A stretch of DNA of 64,000 nt from Desulfurivibrio dismutans. Its GTDB lineage: Bacteria; Desulfobacterota; Desulfobulbia; Desulfobulbales; Desulfurivibrionaceae. Made by a program: the position numbers and the translations under genes. The notes under the pieces were generated by a model. The model was not told the origin of the DNA. It searched no databases and saw only the letters and a program-made list of their open reading frames with translations. This document shows positions 34,047 to 43,012 of the stretch, in pieces; position 1 is the first letter of the stretch, and each line of letters begins with the position of its first letter. The stretch is taken from NCBI RefSeq assembly GCF_029210385.1, contig NZ_JARGDQ010000003.1, positions 186,001 to 250,000 of the forward strand. Direction: 5' to 3'.

Positions 34047-34892
34047 TTGCAGCAGGCGCTAAAAATTATCCTTATTGGATTACTGTTGTTCCCAGCCACC
34101 GTTCCGGCGGCCCTGGCGGAACCGCTGCGCTTGGGAGTTTTCCCCTACATTTCGCCAAGCCAGATGGTGGAGCAACTGAGCCCACTACAACAACGCCTGG
34201 CGGAGGCCATGGACCGCGAGGTGGAAATGGTTTCCGCCCCGGATTTTATGAATTTTGTCGAACGAACCACCCGGGGCGACTATGATCTGGTCATCACCGC
34301 CCCCCACATGGGCCGCCTGGCCCAACAGCGCGACGGCTGGCAACTGGTGGTGATGTCCGGACAGCAGACAGCCACCGTGATTCTGGTACGCCGTGATTCG
34401 CGGATCGATCAACTTGAGGATCTGCGCGGCCGAAAAATGGCGGTGGGCAATTGGCGTTCCGTCACCTATCTGCTGGCCACGCAGGCCCTGGCCGCACAAG
34501 GGCTGACGCTGGGAGTTGACGTGGCGGTGGTGGAAACCGCCACCTTTTCCAACGTGGTTACCGCCCTGCTGCATGGCGCGGTTGAAGTCGGCGCTACCCC
34601 CACCCTGCTCTGGGATCAGTGGGCTTATGTTAATGAAGAACAGCGCTTGCAACTCCGCGAACTTTTCCGGGCCCCACCCCCCAACCCCCACTCTTTTCTG
34701 ATCATGGCCCCCCCCACCATGACTTCAGCCGAGGTCCAGCGCCTGCGCCAGTCCCTGCTCACTTTCGGAAACACCCCGGTCGGGGCAGAATTTTTCCGCC
34801 ACAGCCGGTTCCATTCTTTCCTGCCGCCTGACGAAGAGGCCATGGCCTTAAGCGACCCTTTTATCCATGTCCTTGTGCCGGACGCACCCTGA
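34047..34892 (+). CDS. PhnD-like periplasmic phosphate/phosphonate-type binding protein
   Basis: A 281-residue secreted binding protein. Residues 1-24 form a signal peptide ending PAALA. The mature protein matches the PhnD/PBP-like family: LRLGVFPYISPSQMVEQLSPL, PDFMNFVERTTRGDYDLVITAP, and the RGRKMAVGNWRSVTYLLATQAL and GAVEVGATPTLLWDQW segments. The start is taken as TTG at 34047 because GAGG lies 6 bases upstream and it places the signal peptide at the terminus. No permease genes follow; the next gene, 28 bases on, encodes a hybrid histidine kinase, so this is more likely a sensory ligand-binding partner than a transport component. Confidence 0.83.
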   Translation: MQQALKIILIGLLLFPATVPAALAEPLRLGVFPYISPSQMVEQLSPLQQRLAEAMDREVEMVSAPDFMNFVERTTRGDYDLVITAPHMGRLAQQRDGWQLVVMSGQQTATVILVRRDSRIDQLEDLRGRKMAVGNWRSVTYLLATQALAAQGLTLGVDVAVVETATFSNVVTALLHGAVEVGATPTLLWDQWAYVNEEQRLQLRELFRAPPPNPHSFLIMAPPTMTSAEVQRLRQSLLTFGNTPVGAEFFRHSRFHSFLPPDEEAMALSDPFIHVLVPDAP

Positions 34893-34920
34893 GCCCTTAA
34901 CCTTAATGAAGGTCCGATCC

Positions 34921-37623
34921 ATGCCCGCAGCAACCCCCGCCCCCTTCACCGGCCTCTCCTGGTGGCGCTCGCTGCGCTTCAAGGTGGTGCTACTGGTAAT
35001 GCTGGCCATCGCCGGCACCCTGGGGGTGGTGCTGGCCAACAGTTACCGCCTGACCACTAACGCCTTAGAGGCCCAAACCCAAGCACAACTCGACGCTTTA
35101 ATCCCCCTGCTGAACGCCTCCCTGGCCGGCCGGGTGTTCCAGCGTGATCACAGCGAAATCAACGCCATTGTTCAGCAACTGGTAATATCGCCTTACACTG
35201 AAATCAACTATATCGTGGTAGCAGACCGGCGCGGCGAGATTTTATCCGCCGCCGGCGCTAACAAATCCCTTCCCCCGCCGGACACCTCGATTCTGACGGC
35301 CCTTGATGATCAGACCTATCATGCCCGGATGGACCTGACCCTGGCCCGGGATACCCTGGTCGGCACCGTACGCTTCGGTTTGTCGCTCTCCGGGCTGGCC
35401 GGTTTGCGGGCCAAAGTCTTCTACCAGAGCCTGCTGATCGCCGCCCTGGCTCTGACCCCGGCCCTGCTGCTACTGGCCTGGGGCGGCTATCTGGCCACCC
35501 GCCGCCTCAACGGCCTGCTGGCCGCCACCCGACGGATTATCGGCGGTGATTACAGCACCACCTTGCCGGTGCAGGACCGCGACGAGATCGGTCTGCTGGC
35601 CGCCGCCTTCAATCACCTGCAGGCCAGCGTTGCCCGCCAGATCACCGAGCTGGAAGTGCGCAACCATAAGCTGCACCGGCTGTCGGAGGTCAACAGCCGG
35701 CAACTGGCCAGCCTGCGGGCCAGCGAAGAGCGCTACCGCACCATCTTTAACGCCCCCAGTGACGCCATTTTCATCCATGAATCCCCCAGTGGCAAGATCA
35801 TCGACGTCAACCGGGCGATGCTGGAGATGTACGGCTACCGCTACGATGAGGCGCTCAAATTAGATGTGGCCGACATCAGCGCCAATGCGCCGCCTTATAC
35901 CATGACGGAAGCCAGCCGCAAAATCGCCGCCGCCATCAGCCAGGGCCCGCAACGTTATGAATGGCACGCTCGCCGGAAAAACGGCGAACTGTTCTGGGTT
36001 GAGGTGTCACTGCGCCTGACCAGCGCGCAGGGCCAGGAGTTGGTCATTGCCGTAGCCCGGGACATTCACGCCCGCAAAATGGCCGAACAGGCTCTGGCCA
36101 ACGAAAAAGAACGCCTGGCCATCACCCTGCAGAGCATCGGCGACGGGGTAATCACCACCGACCGGGAAGGGCGTATCATGCTGCTTAACGTTCTGGCCAG
36201 CCGACTCACCGGCTGGACCAGCACTGAGGCCGCCGGCCGGCCGCTGCCGGAGGTCTTCCGGATCATCAACGAACGAACCGGGGAGAGCTGCCCCAACCCG
36301 GTGGAGAGGGTGCTGGCCACCGGGCAGATTATTGCCCTGGAAAACCATACCGTGCTGATCGCCAAGGACGGCAGCCGACGGCCCATCGCCGACAGCGGCG
36401 CCCCGATCCGCGACCAGGAGGGAGAGATTATCGGCGTGGTGCTGGTGTTCCGGGACATGACCGAACAGCAACGCCTGGAAAAAGAGCTGTTAAAGGTCAA
36501 GAAGCTGGAGTCGGTGGGGGTACTGGCGGCAGGCATTGCCCATGATTTCAACAACCTGCTTACCGCCATCCTGGGCAATGTCGACCTGGCCCGCTTTTTA
36601 CTGAAAAACGGGAAATGCGAGGCCGAACAACTGGCCAACCTGCTGGATGAGTCAAAAAAAGCCGGCCAGCGCGCCCAGGGGCTGACCCAGCAACTGCTGA
36701 CCTTCGCCCGCGGCGGCGACCCGATCCGCAAGCTCGCCTCGCTGGTGGCGGTTATCAAGGATTCCGCCGCCTTCGTGCTGCGGGGCAGCGGGGTAAGTTG
36801 CGACTACCGGATTCCCGACGATCTGTGGCTGGTGGAGATCGACCAGGGCCAGATCAGCCAGGTGATCCAGAACATCGTCCTCAACGCCCGCCAGGCGATG
36901 GGCGAGAGCGGCCGGCTCACCATCAGCTGTCATAACCGGGCCGAAAAAGAGCTCGAAGCCGGCCGGCCGGGGCCGTTTGTCGCCATTATCATCAGCGACA
37001 GCGGCCCAGGCATTCCGGAAGAATCACAGGAACTGGTGTTCGACCCCTACTACACCACCAGGGAGGGGGGCAGCGGCCTGGGGTTGGCCATTTGTCATTC
37101 CATCGTCAGCAAACATGACGGCTATATCGAGGTGGCCTCGTCCCCCGGGGCCGGTACCACCTTTACCCTTCTGCTGCCGGCCAGCCAGGAAAATCTGCAA
37201 CCCGAGCCGCCCGCCTCCCCACCGGTCAAGCAGCGGCAAGCCAAGATTATAGTGATGGATGATGAAGAGATGGTGCGCCAGGTACTCCGGCAGATTCTGG
37301 AACACCTGGGGCATCAGGTCATTACCGTGGCCGACGGCCAGCAGGCCCTGGAAGCTTACCAAACCGCCCGGCAGAAAGGCGTCCCCTTCGACCTGATAAT
37401 CATGGACTTGACCATCCCCGGCGGCATGGGCGGCAAGGAGGCGGTACAAAAACTGCGCGAGTTGGACCCCACCGCCCTGGTGGTGGTGGCCAGCGGCTAT
37501 GCCGATGACCCGGTGCTGGCCGACTACCAGGCGCACGGCTTTGCCGCCCGGCTGCACAAACCGATCCTGCTGGAAGATCTGAACCAGATAATCCAGCAGC
37601 TCCTGGGGGATGAACCCCGTTAA
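34921..37623 (+). CDS. Hybrid sensor histidine kinase: periplasmic sensor, HAMP, two PAS, HisKA/HATPase, receiver
   Basis: A 900-residue membrane kinase. TM1 about 20-40, a periplasmic region to about 165, TM2 about 170-190 and HAMP to about 245. PAS 1 (about 275-395, RTIFNAPSDAIFIHESPSG) and PAS 2 (about 400-520, LQSIGDGVITTDREGRI) precede the dimerisation helix with the phospho-acceptor His in GIAHDFNNLLTAILGNV. The ATPase core has NAR and DSGPGIPEE boxes and GGSGLGLAI. The C-terminal receiver has VMDDEEMVRQ and the acceptor Asp in LIIMDLTIPGG. Start 34921 has AAGG; earlier in-frame ATGs exist. Paired with the upstream PhnD-like protein. Confidence 0.92.
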   Translation: MPAATPAPFTGLSWWRSLRFKVVLLVMLAIAGTLGVVLANSYRLTTNALEAQTQAQLDALIPLLNASLAGRVFQRDHSEINAIVQQLVISPYTEINYIVVADRRGEILSAAGANKSLPPPDTSILTALDDQTYHARMDLTLARDTLVGTVRFGLSLSGLAGLRAKVFYQSLLIAALALTPALLLLAWGGYLATRRLNGLLAATRRIIGGDYSTTLPVQDRDEIGLLAAAFNHLQASVARQITELEVRNHKLHRLSEVNSRQLASLRASEERYRTIFNAPSDAIFIHESPSGKIIDVNRAMLEMYGYRYDEALKLDVADISANAPPYTMTEASRKIAAAISQGPQRYEWHARRKNGELFWVEVSLRLTSAQGQELVIAVARDIHARKMAEQALANEKERLAITLQSIGDGVITTDREGRIMLLNVLASRLTGWTSTEAAGRPLPEVFRIINERTGESCPNPVERVLATGQIIALENHTVLIAKDGSRRPIADSGAPIRDQEGEIIGVVLVFRDMTEQQRLEKELLKVKKLESVGVLAAGIAHDFNNLLTAILGNVDLARFLLKNGKCEAEQLANLLDESKKAGQRAQGLTQQLLTFARGGDPIRKLASLVAVIKDSAAFVLRGSGVSCDYRIPDDLWLVEIDQGQISQVIQNIVLNARQAMGESGRLTISCHNRAEKELEAGRPGPFVAIIISDSGPGIPEESQELVFDPYYTTREGGSGLGLAICHSIVSKHDGYIEVASSPGAGTTFTLLLPASQENLQPEPPASPPVKQRQAKIIVMDDEEMVRQVLRQILEHLGHQVITVADGQQALEAYQTARQKGVPFDLIIMDLTIPGGMGGKEAVQKLRELDPTALVVVASGYADDPVLADYQAHGFAARLHKPILLEDLNQIIQQLLGDEPR

Positions 37624-37688
37624 CCAGGTCATCGGGGTTGCCCCGCATCCCGTGCCTCCCGGAATCAAGACATCAAGGCTTCAGGGCA

Positions 37689-40217
37689 TCAGGGCCGTTC
37701 GGCCCCGGTCATGTTCAGGAACAGTTTCACCAGACGGGGATCAAAAGCACTGCCCGCTTTTTTTTCAATCACCAGCCTGGCCTGCTCCGGTTCCAGGGGC
37801 ATGGTGGGAAGAGGCGGCTCCATCCCGGCCTGGCCGGCCAGCGGGCCGGCCCGGAGCATTTCATCATAGGCATCCACAATGGCAAACACCCGGCATTCCG
37901 GCGGGATCTCTTCTCCGGCCAACCCCAGAGGGTAGCCCGTGCCATCCCACTTCTCATGGTGCTTTAAAATAAGCTCGGCCACTGCGGTGTATTCACCACA
38001 AAACCCGGCGATCCGACTGCCGATTTCGGGGTGGCGCTGCAGCAGTTCCACTTCCTCCTTGGTGAGCGGGCCCTTTTTGGTAAGCAGTTCATCGGGGATC
38101 GCCGCTTTCCCCAGATCATGGACCTGCGCCAGCAACTCCAGGTTATGCAACTGCTGCCGGTTCAATCCCGCTTCCCGGCCCAGGCGGAGGGCCAGTTTTT
38201 GCAGATTCTCCACGTGCCCGGTATGGTGCCGATCCTTTTCCGCACTCAGCCGCAACAGGTTATCCAGTACCATTTTCCGGGTTTCCGAACCCTGCGCCGC
38301 CTTGCTCTGGTACATCAGCATATCCGCTTTTTTCAGCAACTCCTCCAGGTCGCCGGCCGATGCATCGGTGCCGGCCACGCCGCAGGAAATGCTCACCGGT
38401 AGAGCGGGATTTTCCTGGTTGTGCACCTTAACCGCCGCCTGGATTCTATCCACAATGGCCCGCCCCGTCTTCTCCGTGGTATTGGGCAGCAGGGCGACGA
38501 ACTCATCCCCGCCGATCCGGGCTAAAATATCCACCTTCCGCAAGGAGGCCTGCAATAACTCCGAGGCCTTTATGATCTGCAGGTCGCCCTGTTTGTGACC
38601 CAAGGTGTCATTGATGATCTTCAGACCGTCGATATCGGCCACAATAACGGCCACCGGCTCCCGACTGTGATTGAGCCGCAGCAGTTCCTGCTCAAAATAA
38701 ACCCGGTTGTAAACCCCGGTCAACTGGTCATGGAAACTCAAATAGACCAGTTTATCGCCGGCCTGTTTATTGGCGGTGATATCCGTGTTGCTTCCGCGAA
38801 TGCCGGAAAATTCCCGCTTTTCATTATAAACCGCCCGGCTGATGTTTTTCAGCCAGCGGACTTCGCCCTGTTTAGTAATGATCCGGATGGTAACCGACAG
38901 GGCCTGGTCGGCCTCAAGGTCATGGCCTTGCGCCTGCAGACGATTGAGGTGCTCCTGCCAGACATCCCGATCGTCGGGATGAATGATGTACCACAGCAGC
39001 CACGGATGCTGGCGAAATTCCTCCGGTTTATAGCCGGATATTTTTTCACAGGCCGGCGAAACATAGACATAACCACCTTGGGCGTCCATCCAGAAAATCC
39101 AGTCGGTGGCAAAATCCGCCAGAATCTTAAAAAGCTCCCGACTGGTGGCCATCTCCTGCTGGTGCCGTTGGAGTTTCCGCCGCATCGACTCCATGGCCCG
39201 GCCCAGGACGCCGATTTCGTCGTTACTGTTGATCGCCACCGGTTGAGAGAGATCCTTTCGGGCCCAGGTGCGCGCCACCGCCACCAGATGCTCCAACGGT
39301 CGCAGCAGCCAGCGCAGCACCAGGAAGGTCAGCACGGTGCCCAGCAGCACGATCAGTAACCCGAACAGAACCGTGTTGTTGAACTGCTTTTTATGCTTGG
39401 CCAGCAACTCGGAGTTGTCGTAAACCCGCTTCAACACCCAGGCGTAGTCGCCGGCAAAATCCGCCAACGGCACCATCTGTACCAGATAGTTGCCGTGGTT
39501 CAACCGCACCGGTTCGCCGTGGCAAAGAGCGGCGGTGGTTTCCGGGCCAATATTCAGATAATCCGGCTCATTGGCACCGGTACCGTTAAGGACCGACAGC
39601 GTGGCTTCATCGAGGCGCAACAGATACCATTCCCCGCCGGCAGCGCGTTGCCAGATGCCAAGGATCTTTTCATCCAGGTTAACCCCAAGCTCAATGGCAC
39701 CGATGTATTCACCGTTGAAAAACACCGGCTCAAGATGGCGGTAAGCAAGGTAATGCACTCCTTGCTCCAAGCCGGTCAGTCGCTGCTGCCGCTGGTGCAC
39801 CAGACCCGGCATGGTCCGTTGGGCCTCCAGGCTGTCGCCATGCACCTCCGGCCGGTGGCCACGGTAAAGGGTGGTGTGGTCGGAAAGATGAAAATGATAG
39901 ACATTGATCCCCAACTCCGTCAGCATCGGCATGGCCGGCTCCACCAATGCCGCCAGCGCCTCCCGGTCGGCGGCGGCAAAGGCGGCAATCAGTTCCCGGT
40001 TTAGCAAAATCTGACCAATGGTCGCCTCCATCAACTGGTAAATTACGGTGGTTCTGCGATAGATGGGGTCGATGCTGATCCGGGTAATGATCACCTCCTG
40101 CTCACTAAGCAGATCCCGGGCGTTATGGTATGATTTCAGCGACAGGATTGAAACCAGGATCAGGGCGATCAAGGCAAAACTGAGGCCGATCCGGAAAACT
40201 ATGGTCTGATGTTTCAT
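37689..40217 (-). CDS. Membrane sensor protein with HAMP, PAS, GGDEF and HD-GYP domains
   Basis: An 842-residue protein. TM1 about 8-30, a Cache-like periplasmic region to about 275 (YLAYRHLEPVFFNGEYIGAIELGV), TM2 about 285-310, HAMP, PAS (about 365-490, LADFATDWIFWMDAQGGYVYVSP), then GGDEF with an intact ILARIGGDEFVALLP active site, and HD-GYP with VHDLGKAAI and HHEKWDGTGYPLG. It can in principle both make and hydrolyse cyclic di-GMP, depending on the signal. It converges on the hybrid kinase gene with 65 bases between. The ATG at 40217 is preceded by AGGTGGGGA. Confidence 0.93.
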   Translation of the reverse strand: MKHQTIVFRIGLSFALIALILVSILSLKSYHNARDLLSEQEVIITRISIDPIYRRTTVIYQLMEATIGQILLNRELIAAFAAADREALAALVEPAMPMLTELGINVYHFHLSDHTTLYRGHRPEVHGDSLEAQRTMPGLVHQRQQRLTGLEQGVHYLAYRHLEPVFFNGEYIGAIELGVNLDEKILGIWQRAAGGEWYLLRLDEATLSVLNGTGANEPDYLNIGPETTAALCHGEPVRLNHGNYLVQMVPLADFAGDYAWVLKRVYDNSELLAKHKKQFNNTVLFGLLIVLLGTVLTFLVLRWLLRPLEHLVAVARTWARKDLSQPVAINSNDEIGVLGRAMESMRRKLQRHQQEMATSRELFKILADFATDWIFWMDAQGGYVYVSPACEKISGYKPEEFRQHPWLLWYIIHPDDRDVWQEHLNRLQAQGHDLEADQALSVTIRIITKQGEVRWLKNISRAVYNEKREFSGIRGSNTDITANKQAGDKLVYLSFHDQLTGVYNRVYFEQELLRLNHSREPVAVIVADIDGLKIINDTLGHKQGDLQIIKASELLQASLRKVDILARIGGDEFVALLPNTTEKTGRAIVDRIQAAVKVHNQENPALPVSISCGVAGTDASAGDLEELLKKADMLMYQSKAAQGSETRKMVLDNLLRLSAEKDRHHTGHVENLQKLALRLGREAGLNRQQLHNLELLAQVHDLGKAAIPDELLTKKGPLTKEEVELLQRHPEIGSRIAGFCGEYTAVAELILKHHEKWDGTGYPLGLAGEEIPPECRVFAIVDAYDEMLRAGPLAGQAGMEPPLPTMPLEPEQARLVIEKKAGSAFDPRLVKLFLNMTGAERP

Positions 40218-40336
40218 TCCCCACCTGTTCTCCGCGGACAACGGTAACCCAATGAGTTAAAAGCCCCACATCTGACAAAAATAAAATTTATTAATAAATA
40301 TTCACATTACGGGCGAACGAAAAACACCCATTTCCC

Positions 40337-40365
40337 CCTATAGAACCTGAACTACTTTTTGTCAA
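40337..40365 (-). promoter_or_regulatory. Putative sigma-70 promoter of the GGDEF/HD-GYP gene
   Basis: On the minus strand TTGACA (40365-40360) and TATAGG (40342-40337) are spaced by exactly 17 bases. The gene starts about 120 bases downstream. The -35 lies inside an inverted repeat described separately. Confidence 0.65.
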
Positions 40366-40387
40366 CTGTAAAATAAAGTTGACAAAA
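40357..40387. promoter_or_regulatory. 11-bp perfect inverted repeat overlapping the -35 element (candidate operator)
   Basis: TTTTGTCAACT (40357-40367) and AGTTGACAAAA (40377-40387) are exact inverted copies with 9 bases between. The left arm contains the minus-strand TTGACA. The half-site spacing is close to two helical turns, as for a dimeric repressor. Confidence 0.5.
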
Positions 40388-40467
40388 CAGGTCTAGCCAG
40401 CACCATACGGTGCTACAGCAACACCCCCAACCACGCCGGCCCGCCCAATCACCTCTTTACAGGGCCT

Positions 40468-41682
40468 TCACAGCGCCCGACCAAATCCCAGAGCCTGCCG
40501 ATTGACCAGAACCCCGGTCTGCTCCTGTTGCAGTTCGTAACCGGTGGTCAAAAACGGCAGCAGGAAAAGGCGGATATCACGGATGGCAAAAGCCAGTTCC
40601 GGCAGGCGGGGGAAAACTTCGCGACGGTTGATGGTAAGGTAGGCTAAAATGGGCACCAGGCTTTGGATCGCCTCACCCTGGGGGAGGGTAACCGCCGGCA
40701 GCTCCCCGACCGGCAGTTCTTCACGCTGGTCGAAGGCCGGCTGCGCCAGGGTAAGGCGGGCCGCCAGTTTAAGGTACAAATCGGGCCTGATCTTAAAAGC
40801 CGGGACCCAGAAACGCAAGGGCCAATGCTCCCAGTCCGTCTGGATCACCCGCGGCTGGTTGGTCAGCCGGATCAGGTCAGCAAAACTGGCCAGAGGCAGT
40901 GGACTGCCCCCCACTTCAAGCTGCCAGAACGGCAGATAGAGCACGTTTTGACTCCGCGAGCGGACCATCCCGAAGGGCAGCGGTACCAGGCGCCCATCCC
41001 GGAACCACCAGGCGCTGAGGCAATTACGGCAATAAAGGACATTGCTGTCCCGCGGCCCCTCCAGGTTCCAGCCGCAGCCGGGGCAGATGGTGGCCAGCTG
41101 GTGTAGCTGCCAGGCCGGCTCTGTTTCCTGCAGCGCTCCCAGAGTGTCCTCTTCGACGGCCGGCCCCAAAAGCGGCGTACCGGCCACGGCATCGAAAAAT
41201 TGCTGGCCCCGCCGGGCAATGGGCAGGTAAACCAGTTGGACGCTTTCCCCGATCAGAGCCTGATGGTATACATTACCACCGACCGGGGCAATTTTGCGGC
41301 CTATCCGTTCAATAATCCCGGCGGTGGTCAGATGATTGGTCAGAAAATTGGCGTCGGCAGGCACGGCAAAGCGCATCGGCATCACCTGGGTGCGCACACT
41401 GAGATTGGGCGGCAAAAAAGGCAGCTCCACCCCCGGCAGGGAGTGGTTGCCGATCCGGGCGCTCACCCCGCCTGGGGTGCAGGAATAAAAACAGCCCCGG
41501 AAATGCAGATAGGGGACCTGGAGCACCTCGCTGAATTGCGGTCGAACCGGCAGAGTGAGGCGGAAGTAGTCGCTGCCGACCAGAAAGGTGCTGACGTTGC
41601 AATAGGCGCAGGTAACCAGGTGATCGGTTTCCGCCAGCTCAATGGGGCCGCCGCACTGGCGGCATTCCAGGACCAGCTTCAT
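40468..41682 (-). CDS. Uncharacterised protein with two zinc-ribbon-like Cys pairs
   Basis: A 404-residue protein I do not recognise. The N terminus carries CRQCGGP and CAYCN (residues 8-11 and 27-30), a likely zinc ribbon. A second pair lies mid-protein (CPGCGWN, CRNC, about 195-220). The rest is soluble-looking with alternating hydrophobic and Arg residues and several Trp-rich stretches (DWEHWPLRFWVPAF). It ends 40 bases from an SPFH/zinc-ribbon gene upstream on the same strand, suggesting that the two proteins work together, perhaps in an envelope or stress-response complex. No catalytic motif is visible. Confidence 0.7.
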   Translation of the reverse strand: MKLVLECRQCGGPIELAETDHLVTCAYCNVSTFLVGSDYFRLTLPVRPQFSEVLQVPYLHFRGCFYSCTPGGVSARIGNHSLPGVELPFLPPNLSVRTQVMPMRFAVPADANFLTNHLTTAGIIERIGRKIAPVGGNVYHQALIGESVQLVYLPIARRGQQFFDAVAGTPLLGPAVEEDTLGALQETEPAWQLHQLATICPGCGWNLEGPRDSNVLYCRNCLSAWWFRDGRLVPLPFGMVRSRSQNVLYLPFWQLEVGGSPLPLASFADLIRLTNQPRVIQTDWEHWPLRFWVPAFKIRPDLYLKLAARLTLAQPAFDQREELPVGELPAVTLPQGEAIQSLVPILAYLTINRREVFPRLPELAFAIRDIRLFLLPFLTTGYELQQEQTGVLVNRQALGFGRAL

Positions 41683-41722
41683 GGACTAAAGCCCCACCGG
41701 TTGGACGGCCGGGCGCCTCCGT

Positions 41723-42862
41723 TTACAGGCGCTCACCGCACTGATTACAAAACATTGAGCCGGGCAGATTTTCCGCCTGGCAGCGACCACAAACCGGGGT
41801 CGGCGGCACGGTGTCGCTGGGCTGGCCACATTTGGGGCAGAACCGGGCGTTGGGGGTCAGATTTTTGCCGCAGTGCTGGCACTGCTGCAGCACCACCTGC
41901 TGATGCCCGCAATGGGGACAGAACCGGGCCTCAACGGGGATCTCTCCCCGGCATTCCGCACAGGTAGCCCGCCCCTGACCGGCGGCTGCTGCCCCAGCCG
42001 GGGACCCCTCCGGCTGGGGATGAAGAGCCGAGGCAAACATGGAGGGCAGCATCAGGCCCATGCCCATGCCCAGGCCGTTGCCGGCGGCCCCCTGTGATTC
42101 GGCGGCTTTCTCCATGGCCTGGGCCGCTTTAAGCTTCACCAGCCGGTCAAGGTCGGTGATCACTCCCAACCGGCTCTTGTCGTCGATGGTCTTCTGGACC
42201 TCCGGCGGCGGGGTGATCGAGGTAATGTAAAGCCGGTTCAAGGCCAGGCCCAGGTGGGAAAAATCCTCCCGCAACCGCTCCTGCAGGCCGGTGGATAGTT
42301 CTTCATATCGGCCGGGCAGGTTGAACAGGGTATCCAGTTCGCTGCCCAGGTGGTCGTTGAAGCGGGAGACGATCACCCGTTTGAGATACTCTTCGATCTC
42401 GGCGCTGCTGTAGCGCTGCATGGTGCCGACCAGGGTGTTGACAAAAAGCGCGGGCTGGACGATCTGGAGATTGAAAACCCCATGGGCCCGTAGCCGGACC
42501 AGACCCAATTCACTGTCCCGGAAAGCCACCGGATCGCGGGTCCCCCATTTCAGGTTGGGAAAGATTTTGAGGTTGGTAAAGTAAATCTCGGTGCGCAGGG
42601 GGCTGGTCATGGCCCAGGGGGCGGCCAGAATCTTGGTCAGGATGGGGATGTTGGCGGTGGTCAGAGTGTGACGGCCGGGCCCGAAGGTATCGCAGGCCTT
42701 GCCCTTGTAAAAAAAGGTTGCCGCCTGGGTCTCCCGGACAATAAGCTGGGCCCCGAACTTGATCTCACCCGAACCCCGCTCGGGAATGCGATGGGCCAGC
42801 TCAACCCCATCATGGTCGAACCATTCAATAACCTCCAGGAAAACCACATTATCGCCGCTCAT
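41723..42862 (-). CDS. SPFH-domain protein with C-terminal double zinc ribbon (YdjI-like)
   Basis: A 379-residue protein. Residues about 20-235 form an SPFH (band-7-like) domain of the virion-core/YdjI type: VELAHRIPERGSGEIKFGAQLIVRE at the start, then FGPGRHTLTT, and VRLRAHGVFNLQIVQPALFV. A Met/Gly-rich linker (about 262-290) leads to three Cys-pair modules (CAECRGEIP/CPHCGH, CQHCGKNL/CPKCGQ, CGRCQAENLP/CNQCGERL). There is no transmembrane helix. Members scaffold membrane microdomains or oligomers. It is the first gene of the pair with the Cys-rich protein downstream. Confidence 0.82.
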   Translation of the reverse strand: MSGDNVVFLEVIEWFDHDGVELAHRIPERGSGEIKFGAQLIVRETQAATFFYKGKACDTFGPGRHTLTTANIPILTKILAAPWAMTSPLRTEIYFTNLKIFPNLKWGTRDPVAFRDSELGLVRLRAHGVFNLQIVQPALFVNTLVGTMQRYSSAEIEEYLKRVIVSRFNDHLGSELDTLFNLPGRYEELSTGLQERLREDFSHLGLALNRLYITSITPPPEVQKTIDDKSRLGVITDLDRLVKLKAAQAMEKAAESQGAAGNGLGMGMGLMLPSMFASALHPQPEGSPAGAAAAGQGRATCAECRGEIPVEARFCPHCGHQQVVLQQCQHCGKNLTPNARFCPKCGQPSDTVPPTPVCGRCQAENLPGSMFCNQCGERL

Positions 42863-42898
42863 CCCCGCCTCCCGGTTTTAAGAAAAAGCATCCCAACT

Positions 42899-42975
42899 TG
42901 GTGCGCCCGGCAGGATTCGAACCTGCGACACCCGGCTTCGAAGGCCGGTGCTCTATCCAGCTGAGCTACGGGCGC
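42899..42975 (-). tRNA. tRNA-Arg (anticodon TCG)
   Basis: On the minus strand: acceptor GCGCCCG/CGGGCGC, D-arm GCTC/GAGC, anticodon arm CCGGC-CTTCGAA-GCCGG with anticodon TCG, T-arm GCAGG-TTCGAAT-CCTGC and an encoded CCA. It is placed tail-to-head between bioA and the SPFH gene, without a clear terminator. Confidence 0.96.
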
Positions 42976-43012
42976 CTCTGGAACTTACTTAAAAGCCAGA
43001 CCCGGCCTGTTT

